Shown: positions 26,639-37,858 of the stretch, piece after piece
Layout: every line of letters starts with the position of its first letter
Numbering within the stretch: the stretch's first letter is position 1
Source: Pantoea ananatis LMG 2665
GTDB taxonomy: Bacteria; Pseudomonadota; Gammaproteobacteria; Enterobacterales; Enterobacteriaceae
Assembly: GCF_000710035.2 (NCBI RefSeq)
Contig: NZ_JMJJ01000004.1
Coordinates: forward strand, 62,001 to 126,000
Direction of reading: 5' to 3'
Length of the DNA: 64,000 nucleotides
Made by a program: the position numbers and the translations under genes
The notes under the pieces: generated by a model
What the model saw: only the letters and a program-made list of their open reading frames with translations
Told to the model about the DNA's origin: nothing
Databases searched by the model: none

Positions 26639-27910
26639 TTAGCCCGAAGGCGGCAAGATCATGCTGACCGGAGCCATCGCGTCGTTATCCAGGTGTTTAC
26701 CCAACTGCGTCAGGGCAGCCTGCAACGGGCACAGCGTCCCGACTGCGGTGATTTGACATCCGGGCTGCCGCCACTCCTGACGTAAAAGCGGATGGCTGTC
26801 GTTCACGGGTTGTAACTGACGCAGGCCGTCCAGACTTTGTGCCTGAAAATAGAAGCGCAGGAAGCGCTGATGCGTCTTACTGTCGTGCCAGCGTTCCAGT
26901 ACCAGACTGCTGCCAGGGGGGATATTGCCCCGCGTATAACCAGGCAGTTGCCATTCAAATCCCATTAAGCGGCGCACCATCGCAATGTTGGTGTCATGTG
27001 CCACCAGAAGCAGCCAGCGCACGTCAGGGTCGTTACCTTTAATGGCCTCAAGCATCTGGGATAGCAGCAGGGAACCGTGACGTTGTGCCATATAGAGCAC
27101 GTCATTGCTGAGATCATAATTAGTGGTGAGCAGAGGAAGCAGAGCGGTGATCTGCCGGGCAGAGGTGATGTGTCCCCATGCCAGTTTCGCGAAAGGGAGG
27201 TTCTCGCTGTAGCCCAAACGCAACGTCTCGACCATGGCGGCCATGGCGCTAAGGCCCTCAACATAGACGCTTCCGCTTTTCGTCTGTTTCAACGTCCACG
27301 GACGATCGAAAAAGGGGCAATCGCTGCCGGGCCGGCATACCGACTGTTTAAGCAGCGTGATCGCGGGCTGAAGCTGCTGCTGACGCTGCGCTAAATCCCC
27401 GGCCGCGTGACGTTTTGCCTCCCATTCACGTTGGGGATCGGTATGGGCAAAGGGCAGTTTCTCGGTTTGAAAGAGAGGATCGATGTCGCCGGCGACGGTA
27501 TGAATCGCCACGCCACAGCCGGGAAACGCGCCATCCACCAACGCCTCGGCAGTCGCCCGCGTGCGCTGCAGCGGGCTGGCGCGGACATAGATCGCCTTCG
27601 CGTTAGGGCAACCTGCGTTAAGTAAACCCAACTGGCGATAGTGCTCCCCTTCCCAGCGGGCCTTATTGACCACCGCGCTGTAGCCATGGCCCGTCAGTTC
27701 GCCGTCCGCCGTGCTCCAGACGTACCACGGCTGCTGGCTTGCCGCTTCAATCTCTGTGCGGTTACCCGGCGTCGGCGGACGTACCCCGTGTCGGCTCAAC
27801 TCCACGACTTTCTCAAGTTGGTACTCGGGGGCGGCGTGCAGCGGCCCCGCCAGAAGCCAAAAAGTGCAGAGCATAAACCAATGTCGGGGCAGGTAGGCAG
27901 ACATCATCAA
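26639..27910 (-). CDS. Histidine-type acid phosphatase (phytase/glucose-1-phosphatase family), exported
   Basis: 423 residues with a signal peptide (core WFMLCTFWLLAG, cleavage near LHAAP). It has the histidine acid phosphatase signature VVELSRHGVRPPT, with the nucleophilic histidine and two arginines, and the distal proton-donor motif VAHDTN, as in AppA phytase (HDTN) rather than Agp (HDSN). Several cysteine pairs (GCPNA, FPGCG, SVCRPGSDCPF, GCQITAVGTLCP) suggest disulfides in the periplasm. It should strip phosphate from small phosphomonoesters, possibly phytate. It overlaps the upstream inositol-monophosphatase-like gene by 4 bp (ATGA), so the two are translationally coupled. It replaces malZ in this neighbourhood. 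Confidence 0.88.
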   Translation of the reverse strand: MMMSAYLPRHWFMLCTFWLLAGPLHAAPEYQLEKVVELSRHGVRPPTPGNRTEIEAASQQPWYVWSTADGELTGHGYSAVVNKARWEGEHYRQLGLLNAGCPNAKAIYVRASPLQRTRATAEALVDGAFPGCGVAIHTVAGDIDPLFQTEKLPFAHTDPQREWEAKRHAAGDLAQRQQQLQPAITLLKQSVCRPGSDCPFFDRPWTLKQTKSGSVYVEGLSAMAAMVETLRLGYSENLPFAKLAWGHITSARQITALLPLLTTNYDLSNDVLYMAQRHGSLLLSQMLEAIKGNDPDVRWLLLVAHDTNIAMVRRLMGFEWQLPGYTRGNIPPGSSLVLERWHDSKTHQRFLRFYFQAQSLDGLRQLQPVNDSHPLLRQEWRQPGCQITAVGTLCPLQAALTQLGKHLDNDAMAPVSMILPPSG

Positions 27911-28719
27911 TCCTCAATTTCGTGCGTGGCGAGCAGCGCTTTAATTTGCGGATAGATTACCGCATTCGCCAGCAAAACAGGATTGCCCTTTTTCAGTCCG
28001 TCGTTGCGCAAATAATCGTTAGTCACCCCACCGGCCTCGCGCATCAATACGATGCCCGGCAGGCCGTCCCACGGATGCATATGCGCTTCATAATAGCCAA
28101 TCAAACGACCTGCAGCGGCCCAGGCACTGGTTAACGCGCCGGAGCCGATGCGAATAAACATCCCGCCTTGCCTGAGCAGGGCATCGATGAGCTGCGTCAC
28201 GTGCTCTCCGGGAATCCGACTGGAATTACTGATTCCCAGCAGGCCCTCATTAAGCTGTTGGGCTTTATGCACCTCAAGTCGGGTATCGTTGAGCCAGGCA
28301 CCACTGCCTTTGCGGGCATGAAACAGTTCGTGATGATTGGGATCGCAAATCACGCCCACGACGGGCTCACCGTCGCAAACAATTGCCAGCGATACGCACC
28401 AGTTATGCAACCCGTTCACAAAACAGGCGGTGCCATCGATGGGATCGATCACCCATACAATACGGGCACCCTGAGTGTCACCGCCGCTCTCTTCTCCCAG
28501 AACGGCATCATCAGGATAGCGCTCCGAAATCAGTGATTTAATTAATTCTTCAACGTTGCGGTCAGCGTCACTGACCACATCCTGAAGGTCCCTCTTATGT
28601 TCCACCACCAGTTTTTGACGCTGTTGATACCATGACCAGGCGCGGCTTGCGGCCGCACGGGCGATTTCGCAGGCGTAATGATAGCGCGCGTCAATCTCAG
28701 AATGCGAAGCGGATGACAT
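27907..28719 (-). CDS. Inositol monophosphatase family protein
   Basis: 270 residues, cytoplasmic, of the Li-sensitive Mg-dependent phosphatase fold (IMPase/CysQ/FBPase). The metal-binding motifs are VSDADRNVE, the glutamates in LGEESGG, IDPIDGTACFVNG and, near the end, HPWDGLPGIVLMREAGG. The substrate may be an inositol phosphate or another sugar or nucleotide phosphate such as histidinol phosphate. Overlap with the phytase-like gene suggests a pathway from phytate outside to myo-inositol inside, but no transporter is visible. AGGGAAAC precedes the ATG. It is distinct from SuhB and CysQ, whose genes lie elsewhere. Confidence 0.88.
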   Translation of the reverse strand: MSSASHSEIDARYHYACEIARAAASRAWSWYQQRQKLVVEHKRDLQDVVSDADRNVEELIKSLISERYPDDAVLGEESGGDTQGARIVWVIDPIDGTACFVNGLHNWCVSLAIVCDGEPVVGVICDPNHHELFHARKGSGAWLNDTRLEVHKAQQLNEGLLGISNSSRIPGEHVTQLIDALLRQGGMFIRIGSGALTSAWAAAGRLIGYYEAHMHPWDGLPGIVLMREAGGVTNDYLRNDGLKKGNPVLLANAVIYPQIKALLATHEIED

Positions 28720-28885
28720 GTTTCCCTCTTATGATTTTTAAAACATATCGGATAAAGGAAGCGCCTGAACAGGCGGTCTGACAGTGAGAGCATCGTGAAT
28801 CATAGTTAAGCAAGACTTATTAAGCCGCAGACCGGAACCAATGGCAATACGGCCGTGCTACTGACTGCGCGCTTTTTCAGCGTTA

Positions 28886-28922
28886 CAGGTTTGTGGTGCG
28901 ATGAAATGCGCTCACAAACCTG
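28886..28922. repeat. Perfect inverted repeat after acpH
   Basis: CAGGTTTGTG and CACAAACCTG form a 10-bp stem around a 17-base loop that itself contains GCG/CGC. It lies 18 bp past the acpH stop. No U tract adjoins it on the acpH strand, so it is not a standard terminator. Confidence 0.55.
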
Positions 28923-28939
28923 ACGCCGTCAGGGGAAGG

Positions 28940-29521
28940 TTACAACTGTTGATTGGCTGCCAGCCGCATCAGACGCGGATAAAACTGAAAAAAGCAGGCC
29001 TCAAACGCGGAGTAATGCGCCGTAAAATCGTGATAAGAGTCGCGCAGGGCGGCCAGCCTGGGGCGACGGCTCGCCATGCCATTCAGTACCGGTTCAAGAC
29101 GTTCCGGGTTGGCGTAATGTTCGAACCAGCGTTCACGCCACATTACGGCATTGAGCGCTTTAAATTCGTCGGGTGTGGCAGCCAGCTGCGGAACAATTTC
29201 GCTTTCGGCGTTGGCCGAAAATTGTTGTAGCGAGTGCGCCTGATGGAAGCGATCCCAGTGACGCGCCAGAAAATGGTCCCAAACGACATCCAGCGTAATG
29301 GGCGCAACGCGGTAGGTTTCTGCCCGAAAAAGCTGACGTGCCTCACGCACTTCCGGCAGGGCATCGGTCATGACATCAAGCCGGCGATGCATCAGAATGC
29401 CGTCGGCCACCGGTTTGGGCCAGTGTTGATGCGGCGCACCGCGAACAAAATCCGCCATCAGATTGCCGAGGAGTGAGCTGTCTGCAAGATGGGCTAAGTG
29501 AAGATGAGCAAGAAAATTCAT
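28940..29521 (-). CDS. acpH: ACP phosphodiesterase (acyl carrier protein hydrolase)
   Basis: 193 residues, the E. coli AcpH (YajB) length. It removes the 4'-phosphopantetheine group from holo-ACP in an Mn-dependent reaction. The family is HD-like; visible anchor residues are MNFLAHLHLAHLADSSLLGN, ADFVRG, HRRLDVMTD, RYRVAPITLDVVWDHFLARH-like histidines and YHDFTAHYSAFE. It is divergent from queA by 100 bp, as in E. coli. The frame begins at an ATG close to the divergent promoter; no upstream alternative start is needed. Confidence 0.95.
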   Translation of the reverse strand: MNFLAHLHLAHLADSSLLGNLMADFVRGAPHQHWPKPVADGILMHRRLDVMTDALPEVREARQLFRAETYRVAPITLDVVWDHFLARHWDRFHQAHSLQQFSANAESEIVPQLAATPDEFKALNAVMWRERWFEHYANPERLEPVLNGMASRRPRLAALRDSYHDFTAHYSAFEACFFQFYPRLMRLAANQQL

Positions 29522-29622
29522 GCGCTATTATAAGCGCAACTCGCTTTGCGCAGCCAGTTGTTCAGAATTGTGCGATTTTCCGCTAAACTGTGCCGCCTGT
29601 TTTTCTGAGTAAGAAGTCTTTC

Positions 29623-30693
29623 ATGCGTGTCGCCGATTTTGCTTTTGAATTGCCCGAATCCCTTATCGCCCATTACCCTCAGGCGCAGCGTAGCGGTTGT
29701 CGCTTGCTGTCGCTGGACGGCCCGAGCGGGGCGCTGGCCCATGGCGTTTTTACCGATGTACTGGACAAGCTTCAGCCTGGCGATCTGCTGGTGTTTAACA
29801 ACACGCGCGTGATCCCGGCCCGGGTGTTCGGGCGTAAAGCAAGCGGCGGCAAAATTGAAATGCTGGTCGAGCGCATGCTTGATGACAAGCGCGTGCTGGC
29901 ACACGTTCGGGCGTCCAAAGCGCCGAAGCCTGGCGCAGAATTACTGCTGGGCGACGATGAGAGCGTGAAAGCCACGATGGTCGCGCGTCACGATGCGCTG
30001 TTCGAGATTGCATTCGAAGACGATCGTGCCGTGCTGGACATTCTCAACAGCGTAGGCCATATGCCGCTGCCGCCGTATATTGACCGCCCGGATGAAGAGG
30101 CGGATCGCGAGCTTTACCAGACGGTCTACAGCGCGCGCCCTGGCGCCGTGGCGGCACCGACCGCCGGCCTGCACTTTGACGAACCCTTAATTCAGGCGCT
30201 AAAAGACAAAGGCGTTGAGATGGCTTTTGTCACCTTGCACGTTGGGGCAGGGACGTTTCAGCCGGTACGCGTAGAGACGATTGAAGAGCACCATATGCAC
30301 GCCGAATATGCGGAAGTGCCGCAGGAGGTGGTGGATGCGGTGCTGGCCTGCAAAGCGCGCGGCAACAAGGTGGTGGCGGTAGGCACCACCTCGGTACGCT
30401 CGCTGGAAAGCGCAGCCAAAGCCAGTCAGGATGCGCTGATTGCGCCATTCTTTGATGACACCCAAATCTTTATCTATCCGGGCTATGAGTATCAGGTAAT
30501 TGATGCGCTGATCACCAATTTCCACTTGCCCGAATCGACGTTGATCATGCTGGTCTCGGCCTTTGCCGGTTATCAGCACACGATGGCTGCTTATCGTGCG
30601 GCGGTGGCGGAAGAATACCGTTTCTTCAGCTACGGCGACGCGATGTTTATCAGCAAAAACCCCCAGGCGCCGCTGGAAAAAGTGGGCGCCTGA
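29623..30693 (+). CDS. queA: tRNA preQ1(34) S-adenosylmethionine ribosyltransferase-isomerase
   Basis: 356 residues, the E. coli length. QueA transfers and isomerises the ribosyl part of AdoMet onto preQ1 in tRNA to give epoxyqueuosine. The start [19 protein letters not shown] and the segments [42 protein letters not shown] and [17 protein letters not shown] are characteristic. The in-frame ORF opens 11 codons earlier, but this ATG matches E. coli. It heads the queA-tgt-yajC-secD-secF run; tgt starts 44 bp later. Confidence 0.97.
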   Translation: MRVADFAFELPESLIAHYPQAQRSGCRLLSLDGPSGALAHGVFTDVLDKLQPGDLLVFNNTRVIPARVFGRKASGGKIEMLVERMLDDKRVLAHVRASKAPKPGAELLLGDDESVKATMVARHDALFEIAFEDDRAVLDILNSVGHMPLPPYIDRPDEEADRELYQTVYSARPGAVAAPTAGLHFDEPLIQALKDKGVEMAFVTLHVGAGTFQPVRVETIEEHHMHAEYAEVPQEVVDAVLACKARGNKVVAVGTTSVRSLESAAKASQDALIAPFFDDTQIFIYPGYEYQVIDALITNFHLPESTLIMLVSAFAGYQHTMAAYRAAVAEEYRFFSYGDAMFISKNPQAPLEKVGA

Positions 30694-30707
30694 TCTGTTT
30701 ACTTTGA

Positions 30708-31885
<1,178 letters not shown>

Positions 31886-31886
<1 letters not shown>

Positions 31887-32218
31887 TGAGCTTTTTCATT
31901 TCTGACGCTGTGGCTGCAGCAGGCGCACCGTCTCAGGGAAGTCCGTATTCTCTGGTGATCATGCTGGTCGTCTTCGGCCTGATCTTTTACTTCATGATCC
32001 TGCGCCCGCAGCAGAAGCGTGCAAAAGAGCATAAGAAGCTGATGGATTCTATCTCCAAAGGTGATGAAGTCCTGACGAATGGTGGCCTGGTGGGTCGCGT
32101 AACCAAAGTGGCAGAAACCGGCTACATTGCGATTGCGCTGAACGACACTACTGAAGTGGTTATTAAACGTGATTTCGTGGCTGCCGTCCTGCCGAAAGGT
32201 TCTATGAAGGCGCTGTAA
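31886..32218 (+). CDS. yajC: Sec translocon accessory protein YajC
   Basis: 110 residues, as in E. coli. A single membrane span ([18 protein letters not shown], about residues 20-40) is followed by the conserved [17 protein letters not shown] and a small cytoplasmic domain ([17 protein letters not shown]). YajC associates with SecDF-YidC at the SecYEG channel. It overlaps the tgt stop and lies 25 bp before secD. Confidence 0.97.
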
Positions 32219-32243
32219 TTTTTACTTCCCTAAGGGAACTGCC

Positions 32244-34091
32244 GTGTTAAATCGTTATCCTTTGTGGAAGTACATAATGCTGGTCGTGGTGCTTGTCATT
32301 GGCCTGGTGTATGCACTTCCCAACCTTTATGGTGAGGATCCGGCTGTTCAGATCACTGGCGCGCGCGGAAGCGCCGCCAGTGAGCAAACGTTGGATCAAA
32401 TTCAGAACGTATTAAAACAAGACAATATTCAAAGTAAGTCTGTTGCGCTGGAAAATGGCGCGATTACCGCGCGTTTTGCCAATACGGATGTGCAACTGCG
32501 TGCCCGCGAAGCGATCATGAAAGCGCTGGGCGAAAACTATGTGGTCGCGCTTAACCTTGCACCGGCCACGCCGCGCTGGCTGACGCTGCTGGCGGCACAG
32601 CCCATGAAGCTTGGCCTCGATCTGCGTGGTGGTGTGCACTTCCTGATGGAAGTGGATATGGACACTGCCCTGAGCAAACTGCAAGAGCAGAATGCTGACA
32701 GCCTGCGCAGCGACCTGCGCGAAAAGAATATCCCTTATACCAACGTCAACAAGATTGCTAACTACGGCGTGGAAATTCGTTTCCGTGACGCAGCCAGCCG
32801 CGATGCTGCGGTTAAGTGGCTATCCTCGCGTCATCAGGATCTCGTCATTAACAGCAGTGGCGATGATGCACTGCGCGCCACCATGACCGATGCCCGCCTC
32901 AGCGAAGCACGTGAATATGCGGTTCAGCAGAACATTACTATCCTGCGTAACCGTGTAAACCAACTGGGTGTTGCAGAACCGCTGGTACAGCGTCAGGGTT
33001 CTGACCGCATCGTGGTTGAACTGCCAGGTATTCAGGACACCGCGCGCGCCAAAGAAATTTTAGGTGCGACGGCGACGCTGGAATTCCGTCTGGTTAACAC
33101 CAGCGTGGATCCTACCGCCGCCGCCAGCGGCCGTGTACCGGGTGATTCTGAAGTGAAAGACATGCGTGATGGACGCCCTGTGGTGCTCTATAAACGCGTG
33201 ATCCTGACCGGTGACCACATTACCGATTCCACATCCAGCATGGATGAGTACAACCAGCCTCAGGTGAACATTTCACTGGACGGCGCGGGCGGTAATATCA
33301 TGTCTAACTTCACCAAGGACAACATCGGTAAGCCGATGGCGACCCTGTTTGTGGAGTACAAAGACAGCGGCAAGAAAGATGCTAACGGTCGTGCCATTCT
33401 GGTGAAACAGGAAGAGGTGATCAACGTCGCCAATATCCAGTCTCGCCTGGGTAACAGCTTCCGCATCACCGGTATCAGCAACCCGAACGAAGCACGTCAG
33501 CTGTCGCTCCTGCTGCGTGCCGGTGCGCTGATTGCGCCTATCCAGATTGTGGAAGAGCGGACTATTGGTCCAACGATGGGGCAGCAGAACATTACTCAGG
33601 GTCTGGAGGCCTGCCTGTGGGGCCTGGTCGCCTCTATCCTGTTTATGGTGCTGTACTACAAAAAGGTGGGCCTGATTGCCACCAGCGCACTGCTGGCAAA
33701 CCTGGTACTGATTGTCGGTATCATGTCACTGCTGCCGGGCGCCACGCTGACGATGCCTGGCATTGCCGGTATCGTGCTGACGCTGGCGGTGGCGGTCGAT
33801 GCCAACGTACTGATCAACGAGCGTATTAAAGAAGAACTGCGTAACGGGCGTAGCGTGCAGCAGGCAATTCATGAGGGCTACAAAGGCGCCTTCTCCAGTA
33901 TTGTCGATGCTAACGTCACCACCCTGATCAAAGTGGTGATTCTGTATGCGATCGGTACGGGTTCCATTAAGGGCTTTGCGATTACAACGGCTATTGGTAT
34001 TGCGACCTCAATGTTCACATCGATTGTCGGTACCCGCGCCATCATTAACCTGATGTACGGTGGCAAGCGCATCAAAAAGCTGTCTATCTGA
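32244..34091 (+). CDS. secD: Protein translocase subunit SecD
   Basis: 615 residues, as in E. coli. RND-superfamily motor that uses proton motive force late in protein export. One N-terminal membrane span (residues ~8-27) is followed by the large periplasmic domain with [16 protein letters not shown] and [17 protein letters not shown], then five spans from about residue 450 with [18 protein letters not shown], which holds the conserved aspartate. The GTG start has TAAGGGAA upstream. A 10-bp gap leads to secF. Confidence 0.98.
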   Translation: MLNRYPLWKYIMLVVVLVIGLVYALPNLYGEDPAVQITGARGSAASEQTLDQIQNVLKQDNIQSKSVALENGAITARFANTDVQLRAREAIMKALGENYVVALNLAPATPRWLTLLAAQPMKLGLDLRGGVHFLMEVDMDTALSKLQEQNADSLRSDLREKNIPYTNVNKIANYGVEIRFRDAASRDAAVKWLSSRHQDLVINSSGDDALRATMTDARLSEAREYAVQQNITILRNRVNQLGVAEPLVQRQGSDRIVVELPGIQDTARAKEILGATATLEFRLVNTSVDPTAAASGRVPGDSEVKDMRDGRPVVLYKRVILTGDHITDSTSSMDEYNQPQVNISLDGAGGNIMSNFTKDNIGKPMATLFVEYKDSGKKDANGRAILVKQEEVINVANIQSRLGNSFRITGISNPNEARQLSLLLRAGALIAPIQIVEERTIGPTMGQQNITQGLEACLWGLVASILFMVLYYKKVGLIATSALLANLVLIVGIMSLLPGATLTMPGIAGIVLTLAVAVDANVLINERIKEELRNGRSVQQAIHEGYKGAFSSIVDANVTTLIKVVILYAIGTGSIKGFAITTAIGIATSMFTSIVGTRAIINLMYGGKRIKKLSI

Positions 34092-34101
34092 GGAGTGCGT
34101 T

Positions 34102-35070
34102 GTGGCACAGGAATATAACATTGAGCAGTTAAACCATGGCCGTAAAGTCGTCGACTTTATGCGCTGGGATACGCTGGCATTTATCATTTCGGGACTGTTA
34201 ATCATCATCTCGATTGCCATTGTTGGCGTACGTGGTTTTAACTGGGGTCTCGATTTCACCGGCGGTACGGTGATTGAGATCAACCTGGAAAAACCCGCTG
34301 ACCTCGACACGATCCGTGCCGAGCTGGTCAAGGCGGGCTTTCAGGAGCCGCTGATCCAGAACTTTGGTAGCAGCCGCGACGTGATGGTGCGTATGCCGCC
34401 TGTCACGGGGCCTGCAGGCACAGAGTTAGGCAACAAAGTGGTCACGGTGATCAACCAGACCACCCAGCAAAACGCCACGGTAAAACGTATCGAGTTTGTT
34501 GGACCGAGCGTGGGTAGCGATCTGGCGCAGGCCGGAGCGTTGGCTCTGCTGTCGGCACTGATTGCGATTCTGATCTACATCGGTATTCGCTTTGAGTGGC
34601 GCCTGGCGCTGGGTACGGTGCTGGCGCTGGCGCACGACGTGATCATCACCTGTGGACTGCTGTCGCTGTTCCGGGTTGAAGTCGACCTCACCATCGTGGC
34701 CTCGCTGATGTCGGTTATCGGTTACTCGCTTAACGATAAAATCGTGGTTTCGGACCGTATTCGTGAGAACTTCCGCAAAATTCGTCGCGGCTCTTCTTAC
34801 GACATTACCAACGTGTCCCTGACCCAGACGTTGAGCCGTACCTTGATCACCTCGCTGACGACGCTGGCGATGATCCTGATCCTGTTCATCTTTGGTGGTG
34901 CGCTGCTGAAAGGCTTTTCGCTGACCATGCTGATCGGTGTCACCATTGGTACGATTTCGTCGATCTACGTCTCTTCAGCGCTGGCGTTGAAGCTGGGCAT
35001 GAAACGCGAACACATGCTGGTACAGAAAGTGGAGAAAGAGGGCGCAGATCAGCCTTCAATCCTGCCGTAA
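34102..35070 (+). CDS. secF: Protein translocase subunit SecF
   Basis: 322 residues (E. coli 323). Partner of SecD in the SecDF-YajC complex. The GTG start with GAGGAG upstream gives [21 protein letters not shown], equal in layout to E. coli. [12 protein letters not shown] is the conserved periplasmic entry, and the membrane core shows [20 protein letters not shown] and the C-terminal [12 protein letters not shown]. The track frame extends upstream through the end of secD, but only the GTG has a proper ribosome binding site. Confidence 0.98.
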   Translation: MAQEYNIEQLNHGRKVVDFMRWDTLAFIISGLLIIISIAIVGVRGFNWGLDFTGGTVIEINLEKPADLDTIRAELVKAGFQEPLIQNFGSSRDVMVRMPPVTGPAGTELGNKVVTVINQTTQQNATVKRIEFVGPSVGSDLAQAGALALLSALIAILIYIGIRFEWRLALGTVLALAHDVIITCGLLSLFRVEVDLTIVASLMSVIGYSLNDKIVVSDRIRENFRKIRRGSSYDITNVSLTQTLSRTLITSLTTLAMILILFIFGGALLKGFSLTMLIGVTIGTISSIYVSSALALKLGMKREHMLVQKVEKEGADQPSILP

Positions 35071-35082
35071 TCGTTGCATGAT

Positions 35083-35120
35083 AAAAAGCCGCCAGTTCAG
35101 ACAACTGGCGGCTTTTTTTT
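35083..35120 (+). terminator. Rho-independent terminator after secF
   Basis: AAAAA-GCCGCCAGTT-CAGAC-AACTGGCGGC-TTTTTTTT: a 10-bp stem with A runs before and T runs after, so it can serve both secF and the convergent yajI. Confidence 0.95.
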
Positions 35121-35125
35121 TGTCT

Positions 35126-35683
35126 TTATGGTGTGGTTACAGCCGTTTTGGCCAGTACCTGATGAATCCGCACATAGCCAAGCTGGTCCGGCGTAATACC
35201 GCCCAGGCGCAACGGCACAATGACCGAACTGCGTGGCGTCAGCGAGGCGGGAACCCGGATGGTTTGCGTCAGGCTGTCGGCCTCAAGCGGTTTACCGGTC
35301 GCGGGATCGAGCTGGCCCCAGACTACGGTAGCCTCCAGCCCCGGCAGCGGCGTATTATCCCGCGTCTGTAGGGTCAGGTTAGCGCGTGAGCCGTTGGCTT
35401 CAGCCTCAACACGCGATAAAGACAAGCGAAGCGTGCCGGCCTGGGTTTGTAATTCAACGGGCGTATTGGCCTGAGGTAATAACCAGGCACCCTGCTGCGA
35501 ATGTCCGTTAAGCTGCCCCTGAATCTCCACCGCGCTTGCCTGGCTGGTAAGCCGCTGCATCTGCTGGTTCAACTGACTAACTTCCTGATGAAGTTGTTTA
35601 ACCTGTGGCTGCCCGGCCGTTGTGCTGCAACCGCTCAACAGCATCAGTGAGAGGGCGGCGGGGGCCCAAACCATCCTGATCAT
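35126..35683 (-). CDS. yajI: YajI family lipoprotein (DUF3251)
   Basis: 185 residues with a lipoprotein signal (ALSLMLLSGC). After the acylated cysteine comes a heptad-like coiled segment VKQLHQEVSQLNQQMQRL, then a beta-rich domain (LRLSLSRVEAEANGSRANLT, LPGLEATVVWGQLD). It matches E. coli YajI (about 179 residues), a lipoprotein of unknown role. It is convergent with secF across the terminator. E. coli tsx, which lies between secF and yajI, is absent. Confidence 0.88.
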   Translation of the reverse strand: MIRMVWAPAALSLMLLSGCSTTAGQPQVKQLHQEVSQLNQQMQRLTSQASAVEIQGQLNGHSQQGAWLLPQANTPVELQTQAGTLRLSLSRVEAEANGSRANLTLQTRDNTPLPGLEATVVWGQLDPATGKPLEADSLTQTIRVPASLTPRSSVIVPLRLGGITPDQLGYVRIHQVLAKTAVTTP

Positions 35684-36211
35684 TATTTATCCTTATCCGT
35701 TATAAAGAAATGGCCAGAAACTGTCCGGGTGAAGGTTATCCGGTGTGGCTTCTGTGTTTCATTAATATTCATGGCATGGCTCTGTCCGGTTTCGCCTGGG
35801 TAACCTGAAAGGGCCAACAGCACGTTATCTTCCAGGTTAGCGATGTCGTCAAGCCTGTCCTGAGCGGCCAGACGGCGGTTTGTTCGTTAACGGAATTGTC
35901 TGAACGGCAGGGGAGCCGAGTCAGCCTTCTCCCGTTGTCCCGCTCAGGCAAAGGCTGCTGCCGTAATGCGCTGAAGCTGTTACGGCCCGTTCACGCGTTC
36001 CTGTGTGTGTGCCGGTGTCTCTGGTGAGGGAGGCTGGCGGTCTGCTCACCACATCCCGCCTGCGGCTCTGTAAGTGTCGTGCTGTTTAACGTCGCTGGCC
36101 TGTTGCCCGCTCAGGCTGTGAGGCAGGCAGGGGAAAGCACGGGAATCGATTTTGTTGACCTGCAGTTCGCGCTACACTGTATAACCCATTTATCTCGTGT
36201 CAGGAAACGTC
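35684..36211. other. Unusually long spacer between yajI and nrdR
   Basis: About 528 bases with no reading frame I can support on either strand. It holds the yajI promoter region, two copies of CCCGCTCAGGC (35939-35949 and 36106-36116, both preceded by GTTG-like bases), and the nrdR promoter at its right end. It may be the remains of a lost gene; I see no recognisable protein fragment. Confidence 0.45.
36155..36185 (+). promoter_or_regulatory. Candidate nrdR promoter
   Basis: TTGACC at 36155-36160 and TATAAC at 36180-36185 are spaced 19 bp, about 26 bp before the nrdR ATG. Spacing is slightly long; TACACT inside the spacer is an alternative -10 with TTGTTG. Confidence 0.4.
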
Positions 36212-36661
36212 ATGCATTGCCCATTCTGCTCCGCTGTAGACACTAAAGTGATTGATTCTCGTCTGGTTAGTGAGGGTTCGTCAGTGCGGCGCCGTCGTCA
36301 ATGTCTGGTGTGCCATGAGCGTTTCACTACGTTTGAAGTGGCTGAACTGGTGATGCCGCGCGTGGTGAAAAGCAACGACGTGCGTGAGCCTTTCAATGAA
36401 GACAAGCTGGCCAGCGGCATGATGAAAGCGCTGGAGAAGCGTCCGGTTAGTGCGGATGCCGTTGAGAGTGCGGTAAGCCATATTAAAACCCAACTGCGGG
36501 CGACAGGAGAACGTGAAATCCCCAGCAAGCTGATTGGCAACCTGGTGATGGACGAGCTGAAGAAGCTCGATAAGGTAGCCTATATCCGCTTTGCTTCTGT
36601 TTACCGCAGCTTTGAGGACGTGCGTGATTTTGGCGAAGAGATTGCCAGATTACAGGATTAA
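36212..36661 (+). CDS. nrdR: Transcriptional repressor NrdR
   Basis: 149 residues, as in E. coli. A zinc ribbon ([17 protein letters not shown] ... [14 protein letters not shown], four cysteines) is followed by an ATP-cone domain ([16 protein letters not shown]). It represses ribonucleotide reductase operons according to ATP/dATP. TCAGGAAACGTC precedes the ATG; the frame extends five codons upstream. It lies 3 bp before ribD, heading nrdR-ribD-ribE-nusB as in E. coli. Confidence 0.97.
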   Translation: MHCPFCSAVDTKVIDSRLVSEGSSVRRRRQCLVCHERFTTFEVAELVMPRVVKSNDVREPFNEDKLASGMMKALEKRPVSADAVESAVSHIKTQLRATGEREIPSKLIGNLVMDELKKLDKVAYIRFASVYRSFEDVRDFGEEIARLQD

Positions 36662-36664
36662 ATC

Positions 36665-37768
36665 ATGACCGATGAACGCTATATGGCGCGCGCGCTGGAG
36701 TTGGCGCGCCGCGGCCGTTTTACCACCACACCCAATCCCAATGTAGGCTGCGTCATTGTGCGTGACGGTCAGATTGTTGGGGAAGGCTGGCATCAGCGCG
36801 CCGGGGAACCGCATGCGGAAGTGCACGCGTTACGTATGGCGGGGGACCGCGCACGTGGCGCAACCGCCTATGTGACGCTGGAACCCTGCAGTCACCACGG
36901 GCGCACGCCGCCCTGTTGTGATGCATTAATTGCCGCAGGTGTAACCCGCGTGGTGGCGGCCATGCAGGATCCCAATCCGCAGGTAGCCGGACGGGGATTA
37001 CACCGCCTGCATCAGGCGGGCATTGAGGTCAGCCACGGGCTGATGATGCAGGAAGCGGAAGCCCTGAACCGTGGTTTTCTGAAACGCATGCGTACCGGCT
37101 TTCCCTGGATACAGTTAAAACTGGGTGCCTCGCTGGACGGCCGCACCGCCATGGCCAGTGGGGAAAGCCAGTGGATCACCTCGCCGGCGGCCCGGCGCGA
37201 CGTGCAGCGGCTGCGCGCCCAGAGTTCCGCCATCCTCAGCAGCAGTGCAACCGTACTGGCGGATAATCCCTCGTTAACGGTGCGCTGGTCAGAACTGGAC
37301 AGCGAAAGTCAGCGCCTGGTGGATGAAGCCGAGCTACGTCAGCCGGTAAGAGTGATCGTCGATAGCCAGAATCGCGTAACGCCGGACCACAAACTTATTG
37401 AACAATTAGGCGAAACCTGGCTGATGCGCCAGCAGGTCGACGATCGGCACTGGCCGGAAACGGTGACGCAGATTCCTGTTCCACTGCGCGGCAGCCAGCT
37501 GGATTTAGTGGCGCTGATGATGGTGCTGGGCCAGCGGCAGATTAACAGCGTCTGGGTGGAAGCCGGTGCGACGCTCGCGGGCGCGCTCATTCAGGCCGGG
37601 CTGGTGGATGAGCTGATTGTGTATGTTGCGCCGAAATTACTGGGCAATGACGCGCGTGGCCTGTGCCAGCTTGCGGGGTTAACGCAGTTGGCCGATGCGC
37701 CGGTCTTTGCCTTTCGCGATATCCGTCAGGTCGGCGATGATGTGCGCCTGACGCTGACACCGCAATAA
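36665..37768 (+). CDS. ribD: Riboflavin biosynthesis deaminase/reductase RibD
   Basis: 367 residues, the E. coli length. The N-terminal deaminase domain has the zinc motifs GEPHAEVHAL and LEPCSHHGRTPPC; the C-terminal reductase domain shows LKLGASLDGRTAMASGESQWI and WVEAGATLAGALIQ. It performs the second and third steps of riboflavin synthesis from GTP. It starts 3 bp after nrdR, suggesting coupling. No FMN riboswitch is present here, as expected for this locus. Confidence 0.97.
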   Translation: MTDERYMARALELARRGRFTTTPNPNVGCVIVRDGQIVGEGWHQRAGEPHAEVHALRMAGDRARGATAYVTLEPCSHHGRTPPCCDALIAAGVTRVVAAMQDPNPQVAGRGLHRLHQAGIEVSHGLMMQEAEALNRGFLKRMRTGFPWIQLKLGASLDGRTAMASGESQWITSPAARRDVQRLRAQSSAILSSSATVLADNPSLTVRWSELDSESQRLVDEAELRQPVRVIVDSQNRVTPDHKLIEQLGETWLMRQQVDDRHWPETVTQIPVPLRGSQLDLVALMMVLGQRQINSVWVEAGATLAGALIQAGLVDELIVYVAPKLLGNDARGLCQLAGLTQLADAPVFAFRDIRQVGDDVRLTLTPQ

Positions 37769-37858
37769 CGGAGGCGGAAAAGCGAGAGCACGCCGCCAAA
37801 GAGTATGTTAGAATCCGCCCCCCTGCGCGGGGCCAAACAAACCCCTGAAAGGATATGT

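Noticed and set aside
28735..28790. Pho box upstream of the phosphatase operon on the minus strand
   Set aside because: CTGTCAG and CTGTTCA are present but spaced 12 bp instead of 11, and the second is a poor match.
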